A stretch of DNA of 64,000 bases, taken from assembly GCA_964030475.1 (NCBI GenBank), contig CAXIPT010000050.1:62001-126000 (forward strand), written 5' to 3'. This DNA comes from Tethya wilhelma. Lineage: Eukaryota; Porifera; Demospongiae; Tethyida; Tethyidae. The notes beneath the pieces were generated by a model. The model was not told the DNA's origin, ran no database searches, and worked only from the letters and a program-made list of their open reading frames with translations. Shown one piece after another: positions 52,055 to 63,535 of the stretch (position 1 is the first letter of the stretch; the number at the start of each line of letters is the position of its first letter). Both the position numbers and the translations under genes were made by a program.

Positions 52055-52215
52055 CACCGACTGAGACGACTCCACTACTTGTACCTCCTCAACTCCAGAG
52101 GTGGTAGAGAAACCAGAGTTCTATCTTGGAAGGGCTGAAGATGACTTCATGGCTATGTTTGATGGTGATAACATGTACCCATCAGAACATCTGTATACAG
52201 TAGGAGGCGTAGTTG
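52055..52215 (+). CDS. Isolated coding-like stretch, possible exon
   Basis: An open frame of about 53 codons follows an in-frame TGA and ends at a good donor (GTTG/GTGAGC at 52216). It reads EVVEKPEFYLGRAEDDFMAM then FDGDNMYPSEHLYTVGGVVG, which looks protein-like rather than random. No partner exon or family was identified. It may be a remnant of a lost gene. Confidence 0.28.
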
Positions 52216-52529
52216 GTGAGCTGTTTCTAGAAGATTCCATAGTATACCTGACAGAAACAAGACATTGAAAATTGCTTATAGCATTTCATTTTGCATCAGA
52301 TTGTATTAAGATAATATCAATAATTATACCCATCATAATTCTTTTGTTGTAAATGAGAGTTAGGAGATGGGTAGGATTGGGTGACAAAACTTAAAGGGTG
52401 AAGTGTAGCTAGGTATGCGCGGATAATTGCTTGTTCTCTTTCTCTTTTTTGCCTCCACTACTGAATGGAGGAAGAGCAGTTAACTGACGAACTATTTGCA
52501 AGGGAGAGTTTTGTGGACCATGCAGGTTT

Positions 52530-52589
<60 letters not shown>

Positions 52590-52590
52590 C
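52530..52590. repeat. (TG)n microsatellite
   Basis: About 28 TG units followed by TG/AC-rich sequence to 52705. Several reading frames through it on both strands are artefacts. Confidence 0.9.
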
Positions 52591-53080
52591 ATGTGTGTGT
52601 GCCTGTATACATGTGTGTGTACACTCATATCTATACACATGCACACATACAATATTATGTACATACACACACACATGCGCATCATATATATACACACACA
52701 CACAAGTAAAATTTAGTTTTGTTCGGCACCAATCACTGCTGCACTGTGCTATAATTTTTATCCCAGTACATATTTATACATATCATGTTATTTTTATATG
52801 CAATTATATGCTCATTACATTGTGTTAATTGTTTGATTACTTCTGTTATAAATTAAATTAAAACATTAACACATAAAGTAATATTGATATGACAACTGTA
52901 CAATGAAATGTTGAATTCATGTGTGTCTGCGCGGATTCCGACATGCGCGGATAATTGTTTGACACTCCCTTGTCACCTGACCATGAGATTACGTCATGAA
53001 AAACATGCAGTGCACGCAGCTGGTTCTGAGATGTGATTGTCTCAGCAGTAAAAAAAGGCTGAGCAGTACCATAGAGTACC

Positions 53081-56000
53081 ATGGCGCAAAGAACTGGTAA
53101 GGATAACTTATACGCGAACGTCATATGAAACACTTATCTCTAGACCTATCATAATTCGTTTGTGTCACATGTGTGCATGTGTAGTGTAGTACTTTACTGT
53201 GCACTTGTACAATTATGTAGGTGTGAGTAGTGTACCAACTTCAGGGCCTGTTCCCAATTGTAAGTTTATAATTTACTGTGTGGTAGTACTTTATGTACCC
53301 TTTAGGCCATATAATCCCCCAAGGTTTGTACATCTTTTCACTGAAGTCAAATTAACCTTTATTGTTGCAGATCAAAAGCCATTCAAAAAACAATATTCAA
53401 AACGTAAGTCAAAGAACATTCTATGTGCATGGACCTTGTTGGGAAATGTGTTTGTATAAAAACATAGTAATTGGAGCCCTATAGATCTATTGCAGGTACT
53501 AGCTTCAAGGGATCTAGGAGTAAATTACAAACAATTTACAGAGAAAATTTTGAGTGTACGGAGATTAGCCCCGCCCATTAGAGGACAAAAGAATGCATAG
53601 ACAATCTCCATAGCAGCTGCTACAAATAGCCTCATTCCCAGGCTCTCACCTTTGACCTTACACTCACGGTAAGGAAGGAGAGAGCCTGGTTGGAAATATC
53701 ACGTGAATGACATGGGGATAGACACTAGGGTAGACACGTCCTTTGACCTCTGCAAGCTGCAGTGAGTCTGAACTAACGCTGCTACCGTTCATTAATTGAT
53801 TTTAAGCTGCCAAAACCATGACAATAAGCCAGGTAAGTACAGTAAAATTACTTACTCTCGGATTGTTTGTGCTAGGCACTTGTAAAACATGATTGTGGCA
53901 GAGGTCAAAGGTCACGTCTACCTTCGTGTCATCAATGACGAAATTCACATGATATTTCCGACCAGGCTCTCTCCTTCCTTACCGTGAGTGTAAGGTCAAA
54001 GGTGAGTGCCAGGGAACGCGGCTAGCTGCAAAAGTTCTGATTTTTCAGTATGTTTTTTTTCTAACAATAGCCTGAAGATCGGAAAGAATTGTTCTTGGAG
54101 CTCTTGGCATAGTCCATTGTAACTTCTAACTTGGAAATTTAAATTAGCATAATTATAGGCACTCGCTGTACAAAGTTGTCCTCAATTCATGTCATGGGAC
54201 GTGTGATGTTACATGCAATGAGTCTATAGCCTCTACTTGTCAGTATTACTAATAAAAACTAGACAAGAAATAGTTTATGGTAGTGCATACAAATTAAAGT
54301 TTGACCTAGCCTTTAATATGTGGCTCATATCTTTGGTGGGAGAAAGATTCCTACCCCGGAGTTTCTTCCACATGCATAAAAACACAAAACTACTGTCTCT
54401 TTCTTAGTGGTTATGATACATTGTATATTTGTGTGTGTGTGCAGTTTAGATTCATATGCCGTAAATTTGGAAATTTGCGTACTAACTACTAGCAGCTCAT
54501 AAACAAGAAAAGAGCCCTTCAAAAAAATCTCGCTTAGAAAAACAAGCAACTAATGGAATAAATTTTTCAAACCTTAAAATTCATAAAACTCACTAACCGT
54601 CCATGATTAGGCCTAGTCTCAAGTAGCCAGACCCCTTTCGCTCCGCCTATATGGCTCCGTGGGAAAGGGGTCTGGTCTATCACGCATGCTAAACTTGTGC
54701 AGAGGCCAGGAATTTCGGCCTGACCAATGAAATCACAGAACACGTAATTATCGCTCTGTGATTGATCGATAGCTTTTGTGCATGTTAAATAGAATCAATG
54801 CACAACGGAGTTTTCAAATGAAATTGTCAGAAAAATTGAGAACCATCCAAAAAACTCAGAAGCAACAGCTAAGCTAGGCTGCCAGGACTTGACACAGGTA
54901 CGAATGAAAGCCGCGGTGTCATTCTTGAATGTGAGAGATGCGTATGTGTCTTTGCTAAATACCCGTCGGCTCTTAGATTAAATTCACGTATTTTTAGCGA
55001 TGGGAGATCTTTTCAACAGTTTATGGCAACCAAGAGCAGCTAACGCTGCCATACTCTGCTCTCTCAAGAGTGAGAAATAGGCTCGAGAAGACTGTGTATT
55101 TACTTACCCTGCCCAAAATTTTTTTGAAAATTCCACTTTGTTATGCAATAATTGCATTCCATCTGCACAAGTTTAGCATGCATGATAGACCAGACCCCTT
55201 TTCCGCAGAACCATATAGGCGGAGCAATAGGGGTCTGGCTACGTGAGACTAGATTAGGCCACCAATTTTTTTCTGAGTGCTTCTCTCTATCACAGAGCCA
55301 TATAGGTGGAGACTACTTTAGAGACTCTCAAAGGCTTTTTGCGTGTTCTTGTTCAGAAGTATGATTTCCAACCTTACCCTCAGGTTCTGAGTGCTTAATT
55401 GGAAAAAGGCTCCGACAGTCTGTTTGTGTTATTTTTAGAACACCATGTGCAAAGTACTAGCTCCATATGACATCCTACCAGGAAGTAATTCAAAACTAGC
55501 CGAATAAAATGCAATTTTAGACCAGATATATGTACACATATTAAGTACCTGACCACAAACGTAGTAGTATTGCATATGTGTAGTGATGTAGCGGTTTGTA
55601 TGAATATCATTATCTACAGACTGTGCGTTTACTATAATTATATGCGTTGCTATGTCCGGGCACCCTTAATAATATATTCATGTTTTATTTTTCCGCTTAT
55701 CTAGATTTTTCGTGGCCTCGAACTACAAAATATAAGTGGTAGCAAAATTTCTGGATTTACTACAATAGTTCACTTTTTTATTTCTGCAGCTATTCAAGAA
55801 TCGGACAATGTGCCTGCAGATAATGCCATTCTTGAAGCAGGTATATACCAATGTTGTTTTAGTTAACCCTCAAAACTTTTAGTTAGTTATTGATTAGTTA
55901 CTAAACTTCAAGAAAAATTTTAGTTAGTTTTAGTTTAGTTAACTAAAAGTAAAAATGGCCTAACTAAAAGGGTTTTAGTTTTAGTTAACTAACTAAAACT

Positions 56001-59000
56001 AGGTATTTTGGGCATTTTTTGATTTAGTTTAGTTGCTATTTTGGCCAACACTTTATGATTTAGTTTTAGTTAGTTAAAAAAAGGCCATTTTTGCTAAAAC
56101 TAAAAGGGTTTTAGTTTTAGTTATAGTTAACTAAAACAACACTGGTATATACACACATAAAATTAATACTTAGTCTAATGAGCAGTTTTGTATACCATCT
56201 GCTCAAAGTTTGCTGTAATTTTGATGATATGTATGGTCAATCCGAGTTATAGAGAAAAAAAAAATGAAGCTAAGGTGAATACAAATCGATTTCAGCTCTG
56301 TAATGTAACTATTTCCGCAAACTTACGTTAGAGTACAAGTTCAAATTTCTCTATTGCCTTTCATTTGTATCGAAAACATGCTATTTTGGCTTACACATCT
56401 ACCAGACAGTAACTATTGTATACCCACTTGATTTCTCTTTAGTATTTTCGAGAAGTTGTCAGTATTGCTGCATGAGTATGTAATGTACATTTGTACGTAC
56501 TAAGTCTTGATCACTATTTTTCAAAATGATTTATTTTACAGCTCCCCTAGTGCTGCCTGCAAATACTTACAGACCGGTTATATCAAAGCAGAGTGCAACT
56601 AAAAGTGCTACTTTGAAAGGTACAGCTATATTTTACATCCAGTCTATTAACACACTCATATCATGGTGTATACTGATGCGCTGTCAAAATTAGCCTCGTA
56701 TGTACCCAGGCCCCACTCTCCTTATTTTTCAAGTAGGGAGTGCTGTCAAGTTATCATAACAGTATGTACTATGTGTGCACTCAAGGCGTCTATTCTGAGC
56801 CTTTTCGAGCCTTTGCTTTGAGGCCATGCCTCTTGATCTACCATATAGTTAGAATTTTTTGAGGAGTAATATTTTCTTGGAAAGGTGATTGCAAAACTTT
56901 TTTCAATTTTATTTTCGAGGATAGAGCATGCAGCCCCATCCCATATACAATACTTAATTTTTTTTCATTTTTCCCGGATTGCTGGCAATCCACCACAACA
57001 GCAGAATTTATCCTGCTTCAAAATTACTAGATATACGGTAGACATATGATATTGTGCATTATATCTAGAATCCTGTTAATTTATATCCGAAGACTGGTGG
57101 TCGAATGCTTATATGCTCTTAAAGTTTATCATTAATTTTCACTTGTTAGTATAGTAAATGTATTTTATAAGTTATATTTTTCCATTATTTCAGCAAATTG
57201 AAAACGGGCTGACATTAGACTATCACATGAAGACTTAAAAGGTACAGGGGCAGATAGAGGAGGTGGGCTGCGGGGGGTTGTAGCTCTCCCCCTTTAGCCA
57301 GAAAATAGTACACAAATTTTACCACAAAAAAAAGTAGAAAACCAATTGTCAATGATGGATTCTTACATGTAATATATAATTTAAAAGAGAATTTAGGTGA
57401 TAACTGGAGCACATATATAATAAGAAATAGGGAGAAGGGGAGAGTAGCCTCGTTCCCAGGCTCCTCCCTTGCAAATATTTCCTACGAAAATAAGGAGGGA
57501 GAGAGCCTGGTATCAAATATCACGTGTGTGATGTAGGCATTTTGAATATTCATTTGTATGTGAATGTCTTGTTGCGGTCTTGTACCGGTAAACCACTAAG
57601 CTCTCGACTCTCTCATGGCTCTCCTCTGTTGACTGTCTGTTCATCATCGCTGCCAAATTCGACAAGGTAGCTATGGCGTTATGTAAGTTTATGTCTACAC
57701 TGTAGGGTTTATTCAATATTACCATGTGTATTTCATGTAGAGCCCTGGTAGGCATGTTCTAACCAACTTGTATTATAGCACTTCTGAGTTCTCACTACTT
57801 TCTCTCCAGTTTTGAGTATAGTGTAGGTTCAAGCAGAATCTTAAGCACTAGAGTTCTTTTTTCACTGGATAGTTCTTGGCTTTTTTCATGTGCTGTGTAT
57901 ATTCCACCGGATTTCCTGTAGAATATCAAGGTATTTCCGTGTGGTTGAACGTCAGTATCTACAACTGATATTTCCCTGTCAGCACCTTTGAAAGTATGGC
58001 TTCCTATGATACAAAAATAGTAATGCAACTCCCGCGATTCTCCCTCCTCCCCTTCTCCCTTTTTTTCTCGTTATGCACTCCTTGTGATAAAATAAGCCTA
58101 GAAAGTATACGGTGGAACCTCCGAACAATGGTATTGTCTAGAGACAAGCTTCTTCACTTTTGTAAAGAGGTTGCCCTTCTTGAAAGGTTTTGCTTAAATA
58201 CTGGCCTAGGATTTGATGTTTTTTTAGGAACTGTGTCACTATATAAGCACTGTTTTGTTATTAAGAATAAAATGTGTGACGTTTTATGATGTTCTATGAG
58301 CTTTTGTTACATTTTTTGTTTTGTTTCTAGCGCAATTTGGGTACCAATTCCAGCTACTAGCTCCATGTACATGTGTATAAATTATGCACATCATCAACAA
58401 AAAAGTCACAAAACGTCACACATTTTATTTTTGAGTGTTGTCAGTAGAGAAGTGCCACTTATAGAGGTTTTTATGTAGGGTATATGGAATAAATTCTATT
58501 TCACGCATTGTGCCCATTGTAGAGAGTCTGGCTGTTGTTTGGAGGCCCGTTATAGAGGTTCCACAGTAGATTTGTACTTGCACAAAACAGCTAGTCAGCT
58601 AGTGACAGCTACCTAGTGTGAGTGTTAAAGTAGCCATGTATGTTGATCATCTGGCTTTCTTTTATCTCTATAGAAGCTCGAAAAAAGATTCATGATGCCC
58701 GTAAGGGGAATCTTTACTCTGATCAATTTTTACTTGCTGTCGTCAATGGAAAGCCGCCAGATGAAGCTACTCTGAGTGATCTGGAGATCACTGATACAAG
58801 TAGGTGGGCACAGATTGATGATACTGCAGTCTGCAACCTCCTAAATGAGATTTATGATGAGATGGGAGTGGCAAGACTGATTCTGGTCAACCCTACTATC
58901 GAGGAGCTTCTTGCTGTCATGAAAGTGATCCCGGAGTGTCTTGATTCGAAATGGTATCGTCGGTTCTGTACCTACTTCATCAGTCACGGAGCTTGTGGTT

Positions 59001-59426
59001 GCGTCTTCATAGGTGCTGCAGATCGTCTCAACATCGTTACTGATATTGTTCAAGAGTTTCGCACTCTCAACATGCAATGTGTTCACTACTTTGACTGTTG
59101 TCGAATATACGATGAGGCATTTAATTGTCCATTGGATAATGCAGCAGTCATCTATGCCACCCAGCCTTACCAGATTTCTCACACAGGAATAAAGAATGGT
59201 CAAAGTGGAACCAGTGATGGAGTCACTATCTTCACAAGGATGTTTGCTGAATTGATAAAGACTCACGAGGGAAATTTGCACGATTTTTTCTCTGAATTGG
59301 CCACTCGGATCGAAGCTAAATTGAAGGAATTGGCACCTGATTTGCAAACGGAAAAGTGTCGTCCATTATTGTGCACTGGTCCTATTACACATGAGGTGAA
59401 TTTCAAGAAAGAAAGATACTATCACT
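53081..59426 (+). CDS. Caspase-like protein C, 3' part missing (6 exons found)
   Basis: Exons 53081-53096, 53221-53259, 53371-53403, 55790-55840, 56542-56619 and 58674-59426; all junctions are phase 1. The ATG context is strong (TACC ATG G). Residues 1-72 come from five mini-exons and are flexible, comparable with gene A. Residues 73-323 are the caspase-like domain (His177, Cys215). The last exon ends with a proper donor (CACT/GTGAGT), so more exons are expected. No Fn3 or membrane exons were found in 59427-60626, and the sequence then meets an N. The remainder is therefore either in the unassembled gap or lost. Confidence 0.65.
53629..54022. repeat. MITE family 1 variant (394 bp), TA flanks
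   Basis: GCCTCATTCCCAGGCTCTCA on the left and the inverse of GGGAACGCGGC on the right, TA on both sides, with a long inner stem (CTTTGACCTTACACTCACGG and its complement). In an intron of gene C. Confidence 0.7.
54616..55249. repeat. MITE family 4 (634 bp), TA flanks
   Basis: Inverted ends GTCTCAAGTAGCCAGACCCC and GGGGTCTGGCTACGTGAGAC, continuing inward through TCCGCCTATATGG and GCATGCTAAACTTGTGCAGA stems. TA on both sides. No coding capacity. A degraded tandem piece follows to about 55330. Confidence 0.75.
55638..55760. other. Intron sequence, nothing recognised
   Basis: From 55330 to the exon at 55790 there is AT-rich intronic DNA without a supported feature. Confidence 0.5.
55838..56150. 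repeat. Foldback element made of TTTTAGTTAACTAAAA repeats
   Basis: Outer arms GGTATATACCAATGTTGTTT and AAACAACACTGGTATATAC enclose many short TTTAGTT/AACTAAA palindromes. The left arm begins at the donor of the exon ending at 55840, so the element abuts the splice site. Confidence 0.65.
56838..57041. repeat. MITE family 3, second copy (about 204 bp)
   Basis: TACCATATAGTTAGAATTTT on the left pairs with AAAATTACTAGATATACGGTA on the right. More diverged than the copy at 40424. In the last intron before the caspase exon of gene C. Confidence 0.6.
57447..57565. repeat. MITE family 1, left half only
   Basis: GCCTCGTTCCCAGGCTCCTC after a TA, followed by the usual GAGGGAGAGAGCCTGG and ATCACGTG motifs. 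The right terminus is absent; 57566-58220 shows no other recognised feature. Confidence 0.65.
58227..58445. repeat. MITE family 2, third copy
   Basis: GGAACTGTGTCACTATATAA at the left and an AAAACGTCACACATTTTATT-type right arm. It is followed by a repeat of the AACCTC/GGTTCC type up to 58565. Confidence 0.65.
58674..59426 (+). CDS. Caspase-like domain exon of gene C
   Basis: 251 residues beginning ARKKIHDARKGNLYSDQF. CTYFISHGACG has the classical SHG histidine (codon 58985) and VHYFDCCRIYDE the Cys (codon 59099). AAVIYATQPYQISHTG and GTSDGVTIFTRMFAELIKTH follow. Closest by eye to gene B. The dyad is intact. Confidence 0.78.
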
Positions 59427-59492
59427 GTGAGTTTTATTGTCAATTGTGTGTGACCAAAAACCATCACAATTAATCAACATAATTTATTAATA

Positions 59493-59552
59493 GCCTCATC
59501 CCTAGGCAGCTCCCTCCTTGAATAGTAAGGAGGAGAGGCCTGGGGAGGAAGC
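59493..59552. repeat. MITE family 1, minimal 60-bp copy, TA flanks
   Basis: Little more than the two TIRs back to back (GCCTCATCCCTAGGCAGC ... GGCCTGGGGAGGAAGC), TA on both sides. Confidence 0.6.
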
Positions 59553-59993
59553 TAATTTTCAAGACCTACATATATATACATGTTTTTTTTGTTTGTTTTT
59601 TCTGGGGACAAGAACAACAGAAGGTTTGGGATGCCATTGCTCCATTGCTGCTCAACCAAATGTTAAATAAATTTTGTTCCCCTATCATATAACGGAAAAG
59701 TTTCACAGTCTCCAACTTTTGTGGATGTCTCTTGTTAAGGGTGGTCGGTCATAGCAACACGCGAATAGCGCGCGAAGAGCGCGGGCAGGAAGAATTGCGT
59801 CATAATTTTGTAGTTTAACATCACCACAAACCTCAACCGGAAGTATAGAATGATTGCGCATGAAGATTCTGCGCGGGATCTTACAACTAGACAGCTGGCT
59901 ACTTTTTTGTTGCTTTTTTTACAACACAACAAGCCCTCATCAAAGGGAAAGAGGTCTTCAAAAGAGGCTGACACCAGGTGGCAAGTATTCAAG

Positions 59994-60202
59994 ATGCCTG
60001 GAAGCAACAGAAAAAGTTTAATAGTACAACTATACACATCAATAACCAGTAATTGGGTAAGTATCAAAATTGAATGGTTTGTATTCCAGAAGTATAGAGC
60101 TAGTGTAAATATTAATCAATGCCAGAAAATAAAGTGTCTATGAACTGGCTGGCTTTCAGGTGGACCACCAAGACGACTCTGATACAGCAACAGAGCTGGA
60201 TG
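59994..60202 (+). CDS. Possible first exons of an unknown gene cut by the gap
   Basis: An ATG at 59994 opens 21 codons ending at a GTAAGT donor (exon end 60056). A CTTTCAG acceptor leads to 60160-60202 in the same frame (VDHQDDSDTATELDG core) with a GTATAA donor. The frame is also open upstream to 59850. A CG-rich patch at 59760-59790 might be a promoter. Too short to assign. Confidence 0.3.
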
Positions 60203-60626
60203 GTATAAGTCTATGCTAAGACCGAACAGATGGATGCTAAATCAAACTTGAAACTCAATGACGAGGAACTGTGCTGTTGAGGAGACAAAGTACGGTCCAA
60301 AAGACTCCAAACAAAGGTGAATTTCTGCCAATATAGATTGTGGTGTACCACAAGGTAGCTGGCTTGCAGCCTAATGTTAGTAGAAATGACAAAAAGTTTA
60401 GCATTGTACGAGATGTATAGTTTTTCACTTGAAAGTCAGTCTTGAGAAGTGGCTTCAGAATCAAACTGTATCTGCTGTTTGTTATCAGTGGCTTAGTTAC
60501 CATCCTATTTGTACTGCATGTGATCAATTTCCAGTTGTTAAATGACTGTGTGTAATGTACCTAACAAGATAAAGAGCATGTAATTGGATAGCACTGCCCA
60601 CTTTCCTTCTTACTGTAACCACTGCT

Positions 60627-60627
60627 N
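60627..60627. other. Ambiguous base at an apparent assembly join
   Basis: Homology to the GH-like gene starts at the very next base, in the middle of the coding sequence, and the preceding 1.2 kb has no relation to that gene. The N probably hides a gap of unknown length or a misjoin. Confidence 0.7.
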
Positions 60628-61652
60628 CCAACGATTCAGTTCAACACGACTGGACAGATTTGAGACCTGGAAAACACGGTTGGGCTTGGGAATACGTCAT
60701 TCTTTTAGCGAACCAAGTCAATAAGGATATATGGATAAACATACCCATTTCTGCTAGCGGGTGCATGCCGTATCCGGAGCCAAACTGTGAACAAGATACT
60801 AGCTCCTACATATACCAACTTGCTCTTCTCTTGAAGAGTGGAAACGAGTTCACAGGCAAAAAAGGTCTCAACAATAACTTGAAGATTTACATAGAGCACA
60901 GCAATGAGGTGTGGAACTTTGGATTCAGTCAGTATACATGGAACAAGCTGAATGCTGTAGATAGGGTAAAACAGGATCCTAATATCGCCATAGCAATGAA
61001 CTCTACGGACCAGGAGGTCTGGGCAAGACGTAACCATTACATGAGGTTGAAAGAAATTGGCGAAATATTCTCGTCTGTATTTGGCTCCTCTGCTTACAAT
61101 CGAAAGATATTTCTTATTTTTGGCGAATGGACAATCTTTCCACAACACTATGACACAGTACTGAACTGGGCCAATATGGCATTTGGCATAGCTCCTAACA
61201 AGTACTTGTATGCAATTGCCCAGACCCACTATTTCAGCGACAGTGATGCACCTTCAAATGCCAATGTTGAGCAAATCATTGCTGCCATCAAGAACAGTAG
61301 TGACACAGGCTACATCAACACACTTGCTATAGGTGAGATTGCTAGTGTTTGGGGGCTCAAACTAGCTGCTTACGAAGCAGGTCCTGGTATGAAAGTTGGC
61401 GATACGACAAATATTGGAAATCGGATCGAAGCTCAACGAAATGCAGCAATAAAGCAAGTCGTCATTGATGATGTGCTCAAGAATTGGTTTGGGCTGCCTC
61501 GTCCTGGTGATATATACAACTATTTTTCCCTGAGTGGTGCTTATTCTCGTTATGGATGTTGGGGTGCCACGGATGATATTGCTGACTTGAGCACACCTAA
61601 GTATCAAGCCATAATGAAGATCACCAAGACCCTGAAAGCAAGAGGAAAATAA
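60628..61652 (+). CDS. Second GH-like gene copy, 5' part missing
   Basis: It matches 33914-34938 with only scattered changes (Leu-Arg-Leu to Leu-Arg-Pro near the start, Asn to Asp and Lys to Glu replacements) and stays open to the stop. It keeps SNEVWN, FGEW and IGEI, so the catalytic half is intact. The first 715 nt, including the signal peptide, are absent because of the join at 60627. It is thus partial in this assembly rather than demonstrably a pseudogene. Confidence 0.75.
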
Positions 61653-62305
61653 CAGGACTAAATAAATATCTTGACATGTACACCTCATCTTTGAGTTATG
61701 TATTTTGACAGCTACTGCATGCTTGTTGTTGTTGTTTTGTGGTTAGTAGTTTGCCCATGCACAGTCTATTGTGAATATTCTGTCTTAGTATGCATACCAC
61801 AAAACAATGAATAATTAGTTATTAACATACCTAGAAACAGTACAACTGTGTTTTTCTCTTTTGATTCGTTTAGCTTCTAAACAATGAGTATTTCACAATG
61901 ACAAAGCAGTCAGCATTAGCCATTTAGCTTGATTGTTGTGTTAGCTCAGCTTTATTGGTAGTTATTATTATATTTATAGTTAGATACCAGTTATTAACAT
62001 ACCTAGAAACAGTACAACTGTGTTTTTCTCTTTAGATTCGTCTAGCTTTCATAAACAATGAGTATTTCACAATGACAAAGCAGTCAGCATTACCATTTAG
62101 CTTGATTGTTGTGTTAGCTCAGCGGGCTAATTGAGGGAAAATCCCAGGTAAAGTTTATTGGTAGTTATTAATAGATACCAGTGCCACCCACACCCGGTAC
62201 CCCATGGTCTTTGTCTGTGTTTCAAGCGTGCATAAAAAGGTGTTGACTTTTTACACTTTGAAATCCCGTTCTATGTGATCAGCTATATATATATCCTGCG
62301 GCCAA
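61653..62305. repeat. Duplicated intergenic region with an extra internal repeat
   Basis: Homologous to 34939-35378, but an ATACCTAGAAACAGTACAAC-containing unit of about 170 bp occurs twice (about 61828 and 61999). The kB-like site is kept. Confidence 0.7.
62135..62145. promoter_or_regulatory. NF-kB-like site (GGGAAAATCCC)
   Basis: About 160-170 bp upstream of the ATG at 62306. It is identical in sequence and position to that at 35207, while much surrounding sequence differs. Confidence 0.5.
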
Positions 62306-63535
62306 ATGTCTTCCCAACAACCTCCCATGGAAATCGTCAACAGCCAAGTGCGGGCTAACGCTTCGATATCAGAGTACTTTCCAGGTATCTACTGTTTGAG
62401 ACTGCAGTGTCCAGAGTCACTTGGAGTGACTTCTTCGATTCTTGAGGAGCTCTTGGATGCTCTAAGCAACGTAAGCAAGCTGTGATGAGATAAATTGCTT
62501 TGATAACTTTATGATGATTAATTTTTTATAAAAATTTAATTGGCTGATAAATGCATGTCTGGCCTACGTGTGCATAAAACAACATATACAGGACAAAACA
62601 CCAGACGTTCCACTCACCAACATTCAGTGGACAGTCAGTGCCAATATCACACATGATGATCCACCCACCCCTCAAAAAGCTGAAAAAACCCTAGCAACTA
62701 TGCCAATTAAGCAGCAACAGAATGGCTCTGTCTCAAATGACCACATTTCTAATGGTGTGTCAACAAGCTCTGATGGTGAAAATGAACCAGACACCATTCC
62801 TGAGACTCAGATTGCTGCTCCACTTCCAAGGTACTTTTGTAAGACAGCTCCAGCAAAGGCACCACTTGATGGTCAATCGATTGGCAGCCCTTCTGGTATT
62901 CAAGTGGTAAAAGAACGCACAGAGACAATTCTTGTTGAGATGTGGTATAAACCTCATCGTGTAACTGACACACGTCGCATTAATGATGTTGCCGAAGCTG
63001 TGAGGAAGCATGTCCACGCAACTCTGGCTCAGAATAGCACCAAGTACAAGTAAGAGCACACTAACTTCTAACTGATGTCTGCATGGAAGGCAATTGCTAT
63101 ACACTGATCAAATAAGAATTATTGATAAAGTATGTGAAACCTCAAAGCCCAGATAGAGCCATGAGTTTCAACATGATTCTTTCCTGGAAGTTCCATAATT
63201 ACAGTTTTGGTAAAGTTTGGTGGTTATTGAGGTGCCAGTGTGTTGACCACAGTATAGCATGGTTTATTCCCCAAATTGATTATGTTATGGTAGAATGGTT
63301 ATAGTAGAAACCCATTAGTCAATGGAATTGTTTGTTTTATGGTCTGCAAACTGAAACTGTGGATTAGTAATGAACTTCCCCAACCTGCATTAGACAGTTT
63401 GCCACATTTACTGGCCATCATGATTAATAATACATAATATGTTACAGTGAACTGCTTGATCATCTATATGATTTCTTTTCTTTTTCCTACAGTGTGTATA
63501 TCTTAAGATATAATCTTGCCAATGCAACCATGTAA
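62306..63535 (+). CDS. Unknown three-exon protein, family member 3
   Basis: Exons 62306-62470, 62592-63049 and 63493-63535 (phases 0 and 2; 221 aa). Same layout as the gene at 35379: a start region with IYCLRLQCPESLGVTSSILE, then NIQWTVSANITHDDPP, a Ser/Glu-rich linker, APLPRYFCKTAPAKAP, TETILVEMWYK, and a short last exon ending NATM. Substitutions concentrate in the first 25 residues and the linker, whereas the core is preserved. That pattern suggests two functional paralogues. 63536-64000 shows no further supported gene. Confidence 0.65.

Noticed and set aside
52409..52828. Overlapping ORFs on both strands in the TG repeat
   Set aside because: Microsatellite translation.
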